Below, piece after piece: positions 51,910-64,000 of a stretch of DNA of 64,000 bases. Below the pieces are notes generated by a model. The model was given only the letters and a program-made list of their open reading frames with translations, did not search any database and was not told the origin of the DNA. The translations under genes were made by a program, and so were the position numbers. Source of the DNA: Haliaeetus albicilla (lineage: Eukaryota > Chordata > Aves > Accipitriformes > Accipitridae); the NCBI RefSeq assembly GCF_947461875.1, contig NC_091483.1:58972216-59036215 (forward strand), given 5' to 3'. The stretch's first letter is position 1, and every line of letters starts with the position of its first letter.

Positions 51910-54900
51910 AGCTACAGTCCTTAAATAGAGGGAATAGAGAAATCACTAACCATACACACTGTCCTAGCTAAGCATCCCCACTAAACACATCAGGCAATGA
52001 AAAAACCCAGTATCACTCTGTTCTGTCTTGTATTCATCCCCACCTAAAGCAATTTATTCACACATCCTGCAATAAAACCACAGGGTGCTTGCTTGCTGCT
52101 AGGCAAGCCACAACCGTAGGCCTCAGTCTCAGCAAGACCAGCAGCAGCAGGACCATGGCCCAGAGCTATAATGATACTTCAGTGCCTCATTTTTAATATC
52201 CTAAAGCATCTAATCGAAACTAGATGCCAAACCACTGCAAATCTGCCCATTGTCTCTCTCCAGTCTGTGATAAAGCCCCATCATCCATGTGCAAAACCTG
52301 CAATTTTAGGTCCCACGGCATCCCTACAAGGCTTCTTTCTTTTGAGTTCACCACCTGTAACCTTTCAGATGTCCTGTATGGACAGGAATTCCTGAAATCA
52401 GTAATTGTTCCATGCTCCTTCATTATAGGCAGGGCTTGATGTATTGAATGGATTTAAGACAATACTCATAAAAATCTGGTTGCTAATTACCTTCTTGTTT
52501 TGGCTGGGTTTTGTGGGTTTTAGGTTTTAAAGAAAATACATGCTACAGAATAGCAATGTAACAGTCACAGTTGCAGCGAGGTGGAAATGAACATGACTTA
52601 CATTTTGCTGCTGCACAAAGGTGAAGTCCTGCTCCCCAAGCTGACCATATCATCATTCAAGCAAATACCCCCAGATCAGTGACAGAATCTGGTAGTGTCT
52701 GCAGCTATTCCACCTTCTCAGCAACATTGCCTCCTCCCCTCTGGCATGTGCAGGGAGAGCTTCAGGTGTGAGTCCCTCTGGAATGGAGAGGGAAAGGGAA
52801 GGAGTCACCCACCTAGCTGGGCTCAGGAGGACCACCTCCAAGGAGCAGAAGCAGGTGCAAAAGAAACAGTGTCCTGGGGGAAGGTTAGAGCATAGGCAAG
52901 GACCAGGCTGCAGTTTAAGTGCTGTGGGTCACTTGAACTGGACCAAATTACCTCCAGCACAGCCTTATTACATCTGGTACCTCATATGAGTTGCACAGTC
53001 TCCACACTTCAGGAATCATCCACAGGATTGCAATCTGACGGGACAGTGGAAGTTTAAGTTGGCATTTTGAGAAGAACCATCACCTCCAGGAACAAGTGCA
53101 GGATTGGATTACTACAATGAACCAGCCAGAACACTGTTTCTTCTGCCTTCTTCAGAAGTGTTACAAATTGCATTTACCAATGTGTCCACCTTTTGAAATG
53201 AAAGCCATCTATGGAACTGCCTCCATGATTTCCCCCTCCTCAGTCTAGCTGGCTGTAGAGGCAGTCTCATACATAGAGACGACCTCCTTTCACACCAGTA
53301 TTATGTGTTTGCAGTGAGCAGGGTACAATTAGTTGTAAAGTAATAGTGAGAGCAAATGATCCCTCTTTCTTCCATGTCACGGACGTTGCCCTATCCAGTC
53401 AACATCTGTGGCTACTGAACTCAAGGAGACACATTTGTGGGGCACAGGGAACAGTACCATGATGCTGAAGTTGTTTCTTATAATGGGCATGGTCATAATC
53501 TAGGGCATAACAGGATTCCTTCTACTCTCAGAAAATACAAGGACTAGGGGAGGAAAAGGACTGAAGAACTCAGAAGCAACCCAGAGAAGAGCAAGATCAA
53601 TGGAAGAAAGCCATTTGCACAGAGCCTTTGTTTTTTCAAGCTACTTGAAGTTGGTTAGAAACCATAAATTCACACATCTCTGCTGACCTGGCCGAGGGAT
53701 CAGGTTCCTCCTGCTGTAGCGCCCAATGCCTTCAGCAGGCATTTTCTCTTGGTCCCAGCAATGTACCAGACTGTCCTGACCAGGTGTAGGACCAGTCTCC
53801 ACTGCTCACAAAGCCTTCAATCTGCAGTACTTTGAGGACTAACAGACTACCTCAAATCAGTTCTGTGCGTAAGGCTATTAGCCCCTGGATCTCACTGTAA
53901 ATTAAAGCATGGCTTCTGAAGAAGCAATAAAAAGGCCTTTCAGAACAGCAGTCTTTGCACTGGCCCATGGGACACAATTCTTCGTTTACCTAGACCTCAA
54001 TAAAAGATGAGCAGGGACAACCATGCTAACAAGGCACCAAGTCTACATCACTTGTGGCATCTTGGAGAAAATGGAAGATTTAGGGTTAAGAGCAGTTTTG
54101 GTGGGGTTGGGGGTTTTTTTAATCATTAAAAAATTGCCTACATGCACTGCCTTGAAGCACCCCAGCAACTGAACAGCACTCCTATGACCCCTACAGGTCT
54201 CAGGATTTGGGTGAGGAACTGTCTCCACAGGAGGAGCTTTTACAAGGTGCTGTCTTTCACAGCAGACACACCTGGGTCCTGGACTCATTCTCACCACCAG
54301 CCTTCAGGTCTCCTCCTGTCCTCTGGGGTCAGGACCTCCAGGCTGGTTTGCTGCTGATGCCTCAGGAACCAAGGGTCCCAGTGTAATGCTCCTAGTGACA
54401 CAAAACTTGCTGGCTTGAAGCACTGCTGAGAATTCATGCAGCTCAAGGGTGCTGTGACAAATCAGCACTTGTCCAACCCACTCCACTTTGAACCATGGTG
54501 TTGAGAAATGGTCTTTGTTATAGTTCAAACAACCTCTGCAGGGTGGTGAACATGGCATTCAAAAGCAGAACTAAGGTAGCATACCTGAAGGTGACCAAGC
54601 TTTGCCCATATCTGAACACCAGACCCCTGAGCTCACTTGCACTACTCTACTGGTTCAGTGCACAGGGATGAGGGGCCAGTTTACCCTTGAGTTTGGGATG
54701 GTAGTGTTAAGTCTTTATGAAAAATTCCCATCCTTTAGCTACAAGGAAAGAGATTGTCTCGTGATCACCATTCTGTTTCCAGCTATGCTAAAAACACTAG
54801 AATAAAAGCAACACAAGTTTCACTCACCACAGATGTCTTACTGGCAGTCACCTAGAACATTAACATGCTGAACAAAAGTGGGCATAACCTGCAGGACACA

Positions 54901-57900
54901 ACAATACACTTAAACAGCTCTAAACCATGTCAGAAGACCATCTATCATCTTCCTGTGAGAAAGTGGGTGAGCTGAATAGAAAATGATTTGAATATACATT
55001 GGTGCCAGAAGTAGCACAGAGGAAGCCAAACTTCCAGAGCATATAAGTGATAATCTTAATGAGCAGAGAGATGAGGTGGGACTAGGTTACCAGCAGGCAG
55101 CAACGGTGGTCCCACCTTTCCCTCACAAGCTGGTCCGAGCTTGGACACATCATCACGACTTGGGGTAAGCTGGCAGCCTTGTCCCCGACCGAGCCAGTAA
55201 CCCCAGAACAGACCTGCTGCTGTGATACAGCCCAAGGGTGGGACCTGCCTTTGACTTGCTGGCAGTCCATCCCTGGACACAGGACGGCCAGTGAATGGGA
55301 TGTGAAATAGAAGTAGCTATGCTACAGCAAGAATGTGCTCTAGAGAACTAACTCACAGGTGCTGATGAATGAGATTCTTGGTAATTTTACATCTTTCACC
55401 TCGTTTTTAGTTAGTTTTTCCCCTCTCTTTCCTTACCCTCGTTTTGCAAAACCCACATAGCCTTATTTTGCAACACAAGTGTGTCTGCTGCCTTCCTCTA
55501 ACCAGCTTTGGCCCTGTGGAGGTCACTTCATCACTTTCATCACCACTGAACATGAACTACACATTCTAGCCAAACGCTTTATCTAAGGGCTTTTCTAAAC
55601 TCTGGAGGCTACTCCAGATGACATTACCATTTATTTAACTTTCTGGTTAGGTTAGAGTCCATTTTTGTTACAGTGAAACACTAACAAAAGGCACTCCTGC
55701 CACTGAAATACAGCGAGCAGCTTGGTAGCATTCAGCTAGAACTGAAAATACAGAATGAATAAACGAGCCAGATCTATTACTTACCTATGGCACACTAACA
55801 ACAGAACCATACAGATGCATGCATTAATCACAATATTGTTCTTTATTTGTTCATATATTGACTCAATAATTTCCTGCTAGCATGTTCTTAAGCATGCTAA
55901 TGGAGAATTCACAAGCAAACAAAACCAGAAGACGTTGTTATTATACAGTATGTAAGATCACTATTAATCAAAGTTATCTGTTAGTGGTGACACATAGCAA
56001 GCAAATACCCAATGAATGCCAATTTACTCATTTTATTCACTGAGACATTGCCTACAATAATCTGGGTTAGGTTTAAGCAATTTGAAAAACCATGTTATTT
56101 TTTGCTCCAACACTCTTCCTTTGCCATCTCTGTCATTGCATTCAGAGTAACTAAAACCAATGCATTCTTCAAACCAAAGGGTAATGCAGGACAGACTTCA
56201 TGGAGTGCAGTCCTCAGCAACTCCCAGTACCATAGATAAAATCTTGTCCAATGAAGAGTGATATGAATAAAAATAATGGCATATAAAAAAATCTGTTTCA
56301 AGTTCTTTTGCAACAGAGGTGAAAATTTATTGAGCAGCTGTGTGAACGTCATTAAGCACAGAACCTGGTAAAGATAAATGCTCAGAATGGCAGGGGAAGC
56401 AAACAATACCTGCTCCCCAGAAAAATCCATAATTCTAGGTGGGTTACTTAGAAGGTAGTACTGAATCACTTTTTAAATAAATATTTTCAGGAACTAGAAT
56501 GAAAAACCCTCTTTAAAACTGTAGCTACAATTTTTAATCGTGATTTGTGTCTTCTGGATGTTCACTAGATTGACATCTACTCTGAAGCAGGAGTGCCCAA
56601 GAACAGATGAAGGCATAACAGTTCTATGCAAAAACTGCATCTGGAATTAAGCACAGACCACATTCTCCACCCTGCTACACTCCTCAACAACTGACATCCT
56701 TCCTTCAACAGTTAGACGTGGATTTTGTCCTGTTGCAAAGGTACCCCTGAATTGCCTTCTCAAACACATGCAGTGCTGTTATGGCCAGCCAAAGCAACAC
56801 AGGACCTCGCATGACCAAGAACAGGCATGACTTAGTTCACCACTAGCCTGTTGCGAGGTCAGTGCCCACACCCCGATGGAAAAACTGCTGTGTATTCCTG
56901 GTGGCCTTGCAGACCTTCAATGGCCTGTGGACTACCGACTAGGAATCAAATGCATAAAAGTATTTAGAAAGAAACAGGTAAGAACAAACTTGAGCTGGAT
57001 ACTTGCAATCTCAGTTATTCCTTACCGCAAGCAATGTAAAAACAGTATTGTTCACTGCCACCTTGCAGAAAGGAGTTCTTAAAAGGTGTCTGGAGACAAC
57101 ATGTTGTGCAAATTAGAGCTTCAAAGGAGATAAACTTCTCTGGTACCTCTTGTCCTTTCAACACAGCTAGAATTGTCTCTAACAAAGAAGGAAGATTTCT
57201 CCTTTCTAGTGGACTTCAGAGTCAGTGCGAAGAGATGTTTAGCATGCTCTGCTCCTTTAATTGAGGTCTAGGTTACTCACTCTGCCTGCAAGTACAAAAG
57301 AGGTGGTTGCACACAAATGCCATAGGCCACCTTTGGTCCTATATCCTGTCACTGATGAAAAGATTTTAAGAATGAAAACAAGAGTCGACATTCTTTTCTT
57401 CAACAAGTAACAGAAGTTTGCAGGAGGAAAAGATGGATTCTTCCCAGTTTTATAAACAAAATGAAAGGAATTCCCTCTCATCCCACACTCCTTTTCCCAT
57501 CTCCTAAACAATCACATTACAGGTCTTCAGTTTCTCAAATTGGGACAGAAATCAGGAGTTCTTTCTACACTCCTACATTTCTTGAGAAACAACTCTTAGA
57601 CACTTCCCATACTTGCAGGGTCAGAGAACAAAGCTTTGTTAACCAGAGGATGAAACATGAAGCCAGCTTACAATGTAACATCTGAATTCCTGAAACATGA
57701 GGAAACCCACTTCTCTATTTCAAGATGTCATTTACTTGTCCAGGATGAGTCTTTTGGGTTTAGCCTGAATCCTCAGGCTACAATTTCCACAAACAGAAAC
57801 AGATTTCCTGGGGTAGCTAAGGCCATCTCCTACCCTTCTGCACCATTGAAAACTTAACACCCCAACATCCCATGACACTTCATCTTCAGTTCTGTCATCC

Positions 57901-59224
57901 TGCTCCTGGAAGACAGCACAGTGAAGGCATCACAGGAGACAACTTGAATTTCTCCTCATTTTAACACTACAGTGACAAAAAAAATCTGTCAGCTCATTCC
58001 TCAAAGGCCTCTGCAGCACACAGATCTCAAACAGTATTTTTACAGCATTGTTGTCCTCCTCAGTAAATATAAAGTCACCCCACTGCCTTCAAGTTAAGCC
58101 TGCAGACTTACTCAGACAAGGGCATAAATACTTATTTTTCTGTTACTATAATCATAGTCATTCATCATCTCTGGATTTAATCTTCCTCAAAGATTACTGG
58201 ATCGAAGCATGAGACACAGAAATGAAAGAGGAAGAGTCCAGGACACACAGAAGTAGATCAAACATTCCTTCCCTGTCTCAACTCAGCACTAGAGTTGTCA
58301 CATACAGTTCTGACTGCTAACACATTTGGTTGATTTAGAGCAGGTTTTTTCCTATTGAAATAGCCAAATACAGAGATATACAAACTGAACATAAGACTTC
58401 GGAGGGACACTTAAAACTACAGTTCCTACAGTTTAGCTAGAAACTTCTGAGCTAGCTTTAAACCAGCTAGCCCTTGTACAGCTGCAGTAGCATGGACCTT
58501 CGGTCAGCCTTGTCACCAGAAGCATGGCCATGCAGTATCACATTGTGTTTTTACCCTGGAAAATGGTCAAGTCCAAAGATGTGAATCTGAGCGTCCTAGC
58601 ATAAGGCTTCACAATAACAATTCAGGTACCAACTTCTACCCGCTGCCATCATCTGCTGCTCACATTCTTTATTGGGTCTGGCTCTTGTGAAGTAAAAACA
58701 AAAAAATGTTTGTAACAAGAGCAAGATGAAGATTCACCATATGTAAATAAAGGAAGAGAAATACTTGAGAATGCCTGGTGATCCAAAGAAAAGGATAACA
58801 GAAAATAATAAAAAAGCAAATATAATAGTTACTAAATTCAAATAGCTAGGAATAATTTTCAAATCATATTCTTGTAAGGAAAATAATTCTTTACTACTAT
58901 CACATCTTCACATAAAACATGCTAGGGAAGTGCAAAATATGATTTCAGCAGCATCATCAAAGCATGCAGCATACTGAGGAGCACCAGCATGATAAAAAGG
59001 CCCACGATCCATCTACAACTGCAAATTTTCCCTTACACATGGGAAGCCCACAACTCTATGCACACATGCTGCAGTTTGTTTTGAACAGAATGGCATGGGC
59101 ACAATCTGAATTTCTAAGAAAGATATTGAGTTACACTAATGATCTGTCTAAACCTGGAAGCTGTCTCCAGTGGATGCCACCAATGGGATAAAGAGCATAC
59201 AGTCATGAATCGCTAAAATATTGC

Positions 59225-59610
59225 TTCACCTTTCATCACTTCATGACTGTATTTAGTATTATGCCAAAAGATTTTTTCTTTCGTGTTTTTCCCCAACCTT
59301 TTAAATCCATATAATCTTTCAGCATTCACAAATCCTGCTGCAAGGAGTTCCTCAGCCTTCTCACGTATTGTACAGACTCCTCCACTGTCACCCACTGTGT
59401 ATATTTGATGTACCCAGTTCCTGTACTAGAAGAGACAGTGAACAGCAACTCTCTACTTTCTTTATGCCACCCATAAGCCTTGGACAAACCCTTGGTCATC
59501 GGTTTTCCATGCTGAAGACTCATGTTCTGAATATTTTACCCTTATCTTTAAATACTTTGCTCCCCGGGCTTTTGGGACAGTATTTTTTTTCCACAACAAA
59601 GAACAAATCA
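59225..59610 (-). mobile_element. Ancient CR1/L3-like LINE fragment
   Basis: The + strand carries, in order, phrases typical of the inverse of an old amniote LINE. They are 'agcattcacaaatcctgctg' near 59322, 'caaggagttcctcagcc' near 59341, 'gttcctgtactagaagagacagt' near 59418, 'ctctactttctttatgccac' near 59451, and a degraded 'gtctctttttcaagctgaa'-like part after 59500. The element is therefore on the minus strand. Frames are broken and divergence is high. Ends and exact family are uncertain. Confidence 0.6.
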
Positions 59611-61254
59611 GTTTTCTCAAACAGTCAGTGTAAGTGCCAAACCCTGAACTCCATGGCAAATGTGTGCAACCCTTTTTCTGCACAGTGAAAGTGAACAGCT
59701 TGTCTTCTAAAGGAGCTGTTCAAAGTTACCCTGGTTGACTGAGAACTGATAATATACAGGCAACACACGTGAGACTTTTTCCATGTCTGAGTTTATTCTT
59801 GGCTAGCCACCCAGTTTAGCTTTACATTAGAACCTGGGCTTTAAGGCTTGCATTATGTATGAGAATCCAGATAAGCTTACAGCATTAATTGTTCCACACA
59901 AAAGAAAACCTGCCATTAGCAATTCAATGTATCATTTACATCATAATAATAATTACAATTCCCTTTCTTCCAATAAATTTGGGCATAACTTCATCACTTT
60001 GCCATTTTGACTCCTCATTCTTAAGTTACAGCTTCACAGGTATGCTCCTATTAACTGCAACAGTTATGAAAATGAGCTTTATCACATGAACTTTTGACTG
60101 GGATCCATTACAGTGTCATTCTGCCTCCCCCACTGCATCTAGAATATCATGGTTTCAAAGTTCAGGGTGCTTTGCAAAAGCAATTTATCCGCTGCAGGCA
60201 TGCCTGGGGTACTAGCTTCTCACTTCACTACATGAGACATCTTCCAGATCTGTTAGTCTGAGAGGGTTTACAGAAATTAACACACAGAAGAGGGGTTTTT
60301 GGTGTTGTCAGCAACGAACACATTCACATACACATCAGTACTAAGGTGTTGAGCAAGGAGAGTTGATTATGGCACTACTTTAATGAGCCTGTAAGATCAT
60401 GCTTTTGTGCCAAGTAACACACAGAGCTACTGTAAACAGTTTGAAATTTAAGTATTAAAGAGGATATAAGAGTGGACAAGGGACACACGGGGTGAACACT
60501 GGTGAAGGTCAATAAAATGAGCAGAAACAGAAGTCACAGCTTCCTATTTTAGCAGTCTCAAGTAGCATTTAAAGGCCCATCTTGCACAAATGCCCAGGGG
60601 AATGAGACATCTACGAAGGACAGGAGAAGCCCTTCCTATTATTAGGCTCATGAGAAAGAGAATGGAAGAGAGGGCCTCTGACTTGGTAAGGAACAAGTCC
60701 TGGGAATCTGACTTACTGGAGCCATGGTGACAATGAGGTAATATTCAGCAGCAGGAAATGATTAAGGGGAAGATCAAGGTAACCATCATATCCAGTAAGC
60801 TCAATGGTATTAGAAGTGACAGGCACACCAGAGAGCAGATAGACAGGTAGAGCCTATGAAATGATAGGAACAGTGGTCAGAAAGAGCCATAACAAAAGGG
60901 TAAGTTAGGAAGACAAGCTAAAAAAGGAAAAAATAAGGCAATGCCATGAAGAGGTGATTTCCAGGAACTGCCACCATGTCACAAATACTTGGGCTTTTTT
61001 CTGGGGGAGAGGAAGGGCTAGCCAAGGTACAAAGTGCAGAGATGCAGCCCTGTCAGTACAGTTAGAGTTAGACAGCTAGCCTGTCCGCTCCATTGCTGCA
61101 ATGCTCCACTACGTTCAGCCTGAAGTCATGGCCACCACACAGAGCACAGAGTGCTTACCCAGCAGCCTCATCAGGGCTGCACTCCCATACTAAAAGGCAA
61201 GGACAGTCACTAACAAAGCCCTCAGCTGAGCAATGTCTCAATACGCTGTCACAG
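59611..61254. other. Intergenic sequence downstream of CHRNA9
   Basis: No gene seen. A purine-rich stretch lies at about 60530-60950. It has the look of worn repeat DNA but could not be classified. Confidence 0.6.
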
Positions 61255-61386
61255 CCTACAGAATCAATTTGTTTATTGTGAGAGAATGCAAGACAAAGAT
61301 CTCAAAAGCACCCCTGTCCCAGAGCTCCACCAAAACAAGCTAACCCAGTATATTCAGTTTTACAAAATAAATGTGTTCATCTTCAG
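61255..61386 (-). other. CHRNA9: Probable CHRNA9 3' UTR (short form)
   Basis: From the stop codon to about 17 bases past a minus-strand AATAAA at 61272-61277. Longer forms are possible; the end is inferred. Confidence 0.5.
61272..61277 (-). promoter_or_regulatory. CHRNA9: Candidate CHRNA9 poly(A) signal AATAAA
   Basis: TTTATT on the + strand, hence AATAAA in the transcript, about 110 bases beyond the stop. It is followed by a TG-containing stretch (GATTCTGTAGGCTGTG) that could be the downstream element. Confidence 0.5.
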
Positions 61387-61946
61387 TTAAGCCGCTTTCC
61401 CAATGATCAGCACACTCATAAAAAACACCATGATAAAGAAAATCCACATGAAAAACCTGTCCATCACTTTTGCGACTTTTTTCCACTCAATTCCTTTGGC
61501 CCGGTTTGCTTTATGGTCTCGAACACAATTAGCAATATACTCGATATTTTTAATCAGCATTTTGTAACAGGAACAGCAATTAACAGTCTCCCTAACATTT
61601 TCACCATGAACCCCATAGCTTTTATGCAAATTTCCATTGAGCTTCTCCTTGAGATCACAGTCATCATTCCTATTATTGGAAAGGTGACTCCTTACTTCTT
61701 TGTGCCTCCTCTCACACCCATCATCCCCCTCTAACTTATGTTCTTCTTTCTTCTCTCTTTTTGGACTCGTGCAATTTTCACCCACATCATAAACAAAAAA
61801 GATTTTTGACATGTAGTCCAAAATAACCACCCTAGCCCATTGTGGAACAGGCTTTGCTTCTGAGCCACAGTGATGGAGATTCATTATAATGATCGTCAAC
61901 GCAGTGGAAGCTGTGATCATGGTCATAGTTGCTATGTAATACTTTC
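61387..61946 (-). CDS. CHRNA9: CHRNA9 terminal exon: M3, intracellular loop, M4
   Basis: Last coding exon of the nicotinic acetylcholine receptor alpha-9 subunit. Alpha-9 forms calcium-permeable cation channels, alone or with alpha-10, best known from cochlear and vestibular hair cells at efferent synapses. The exon starts after acceptor TTCCAG (61947-61952) with GA, completing a glycine codon. It encodes 185 residues and TAA at 61387-61389. M3 lies at the start (YYIATMTMITASTALTIIIM). A long charged loop follows, with KREKKEEHKLEGDD and a Cys-rich VNCCSCYK. The conserved pre-M4 helix WKKVAKVMDRFF comes next, then M4 (MWIFFIMVFFMSVLIIG) and a short KAA tail. The VPQWARVVIL and VYDVGENC parts match alpha-9. 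The loop is the most divergent part of the family and looks bird-specific. Alpha-10 is the main alternative; the M3 and post-M3 sequence and the location next to RBM47 favour alpha-9. Confidence 0.95.
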
Positions 61947-63775
61947 CTGGAACATGAAATAAAATCATATTAAAGATGCTCCCCTAATAAAAAAATTCAA
62001 TGCAGAAATAACAACGTGACAACATAGTGCTAAAAAAATGCAAGTGAAAACAATTTTTAATCACCCTTGTTCTCTGTACTTAGATCACACTTAATTTGCT
62101 ATTTAAAAAAATAATATTAAAGCAATTAAAGAAAAGCCTCATACTCATTACTGGCATACCTTCATCAGATGAGTAAGTGACTACCGTATTAGCACGGTAA
62201 ATATTTGCGAGCCAAAACCTCTGATTTCTCGAAATACACCCATTCAGAAGGCAGCTTAAAAATGTTTATCAGGGGCCTTGTTCTTTTCCCAGTGTCTGCA
62301 AAATCCCAATGTTGACGGCTTCACGTGGCGCATCAGAAATCCCACTTCCTGATGTATTAACAAAAGTGATGATAACGCTTTGTTGGAGCTATTGACGCAC
62401 CCCACAGCAGCAGATGGATGCTTTCGCATTCACACAGGCCAGCGAATACGCAGACCTCGCTGGTATCCACAACTAGCGTACTGACAGCTAAGAGGCCAGG
62501 CACAGAGCCGAAGGGTAGCTCCGCTGCCTGTTGAGATTTGCTGTCTGGGTTTTCTTCAGCCTGTACAGATTTTAGCGTGGCTAGTCCAAACAAGGACAAA
62601 GCTCATTCTGGCCAGGAACAGGTAACAAATACAGCGAATACGAGCTGTGCCCCTCAGCCACCGCTTTTCACAACTGAAGTACAGATCCGACCAGCGAACC
62701 TACTGTGGCTTGTGCCGATGCCAAGAGGCAGCTCCCAGCCCTGCTCCGCTGCTGCGCAGCCTCTGCAGGAAAAGCAAGGGCTGGCGGCATCGATGACACA
62801 GGGTGCGCCACAGACAAGCGTGACGTGATCCCAGTTTTCAACGGGCTTGGAAAGGATGGTGAGGGAGAGCGAGGGAACAGAGAAAGCAGACTGAAGCTAG
62901 GTCTTGGCTCCTTAATTTAGACAGCATGATGGGAGGGCAGGGAAGGTTCTCCAGTACAGCAAGCCCATGCTCTAGGCAGGAATAGTTGCTGCTGGTGTGG
63001 GAAACACATTCAACAGTCTTCTTCATTGACCGGTGTTTTGTCTCACTTAAGCCATGCAGTTTTTTATATACACAGTAATAACGAGAATAAAAATAACGAG
63101 ATCTGAATTATCTTAACGAAGCTGGAAGCCAGCGTGGAGGCAACTGCGTTCCTAATCCTCCAGCAATCCCACCAGGACAGCCGGGCAGGCTCATGCCTAG
63201 GGGCCAGATCAGCCAGGGGCAGGAGGGTCTTGGCAGAGGGGACAGTGCTGAACACCTCCCTTTTGCTACAGATCAGCTCTTCTGCACTCTCAGATGTAAA
63301 TTAAAATTCAATGTCATGGATTGCCAGGCATTACAATTTAATGTAACAATTGTCAGATATTAAGTTAACCCTGAGTGTCCCAGCCAGACCATCCAACCAC
63401 CTGGATCTGACAGAAACATATCCTGAAACAGCCTGACCTTGTGCTTACAGCTCTTGCTTACACTTCACACACTGGTTCTAAAATTGTTTTCCATTACTAG
63501 CTTTATTAAAAGATGTGAGAAAAAAATTCTAAATGTCTAACTATATTTAATAAATACAAAATAGATAGTTAATATATAATTTAAAATAAACACAAAATAA
63601 CCTTAAAGAGCGGCAGCATACCTGTAGAAATTCCATGCGCATTTTAAGTATTTCACTATGTTTTAAAAATGTAGCACCTTTATTTTCCCAGAAGCCACAA
63701 ATTACATATGGTTTCCGTGATATACAGCCCTGCTATTAATAAGCCATGTTTAAAGACTAAGCGTGTAAAGCTCAC
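61947..63775 (-). other. CHRNA9: CHRNA9 last intron
   Basis: A phase-1 intron read leftwards from donor GTGAGC (63775) to acceptor CAG (61947). No gene or clear repeat was seen. A very AT-rich stretch lies at about 63480-63600. Confidence 0.92.
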
Positions 63776-64000
63776 CTATCAAAGGTACATTTTCAGAGGG
63801 AGGCATGATCTCTGCAACCATCAGCTGGAACACAGTCAGAGCAAGAAGAACCGTAACGCCCAGAGACACCTTTTCCCCGGAGTCTGCAGGGAGATAGAAT
63901 CCCAGTGGGGCCAGGAAAGAGATCAAAATACAAGGAAGCAACAGATTAAATATGTAGAAAGAAGATTTCCTTTTCAAAATCAGTGTGAAGGTCACATCGG
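63776..64000 (-). CDS. CHRNA9: CHRNA9 exon with M1 and M2 (partial, cut by window edge)
   Basis: 225 nt visible: two bases, 74 codons and the first base of a split glycine codon. It encodes the end of the extracellular domain (DVTFTLILKRKSSFY), M1 with the conserved proline-cysteine (LLLPCILISFLAPL), and M2 (GEKVSLGVTVLLALTVFQLM followed by VAEIMPP). M2 has the cation-channel pattern: Glu before Lys at the inner ring, Leu at the 9' gate, and Glu at 20' at the outer end. It ends at SENVPLI, which continues correctly into the M3 exon. The exon runs off the window, so the ligand-binding domain with the Cys loop and the vicinal Cys pair cannot be checked. No defect is seen. Confidence 0.95.

Larger units (their letters stand above)
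37326..59224. other. Intergenic spacer between RBM47 and CHRNA9
   Basis: About 22 kb with no supportable gene on either strand. The longest frames, for example 44103-44873 on the minus strand (256 codons), lack recognisable domains and lie in GC-rich sequence where stops are rare. GC-richer patches occur at about 44100-44600, 44970-45310 and 45600-45860. Homopolymers are at 38198, 43676 and 51893, and a short CCA run is near 50005. Regulatory elements or lncRNAs could be present but cannot be told apart by eye. Confidence 0.6.

Noticed and set aside
1..64000. Search for CRISPR-like arrays, endogenous viral genes, LTR pairs or a clustered novel gene system
   Set aside because: No regularly spaced repeats, no gag/pol/env-like frames, no long direct terminal repeats and no gene cluster beyond RBM47 and CHRNA9 were seen by eye. 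Weak LTR remnants could be missed without a library search.

Overview
The window is vertebrate nuclear DNA, most likely from a bird. It has intron-split genes with GT-AG splice sites, no operon-like packing, and a CR1 retrotransposon with the avian/reptilian 3' end at 32341-32998. Fragments of much older LINE and SINE repeats are also present. The species cannot be named from the sequence. Two genes are recognisable: RBM47 on the + strand and CHRNA9 on the - strand. They are tail-to-tail neighbours, as I recall them being on human chromosome 4p14.

Layout: 1-27333 holds no supportable coding exon. It is presumably 5' intron and/or upstream sequence of RBM47, and carries a MIR-like SINE (about 13600-13830), a perfect 43-bp tandem duplication (20851-20936) and an ancient CR1-type LINE fragment (about 25480-26353). 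RBM47 coding exons are 27365-28493, 29999-30205, 33857-34059 and 34458-34712. Joined, they give 1794 nt, or 597 residues plus stop. The first coding exon carries all three RRM domains. The second is an exact 207-nt (69-codon) phase 1-1 exon with an RG-rich start and a tandem NAGNAG acceptor. The last two carry alanine tracts and the conserved tail. The 3' UTR probably runs to about 37325, with AATAAA at 37305-37310. Intron 30206-33856 contains the younger CR1 copy, in antisense.

From about 37326 to 61254 the sequence is intergenic. I see no gene there, only homopolymers (including a 17-G run), long chance ORFs and one ancient minus-strand LINE fragment (about 59225-59610). At the right edge, CHRNA9 (nicotinic receptor alpha-9) runs leftwards. 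Its M1-M2 exon (63776-64000, cut by the window edge) and its terminal M3-loop-M4 exon (61387-61946) are present. The extracellular ligand-binding exons lie beyond the window.

The two genes are not known to work together. RBM47 is an RNA-binding protein involved in APOBEC1 editing and splicing. CHRNA9 is a sensory-cell cation channel subunit. I found no evidence of a novel multigene system, virus or CRISPR-like structure. The most useful points are the splice architecture of RBM47, the repeats, and several short structures that could be tested.
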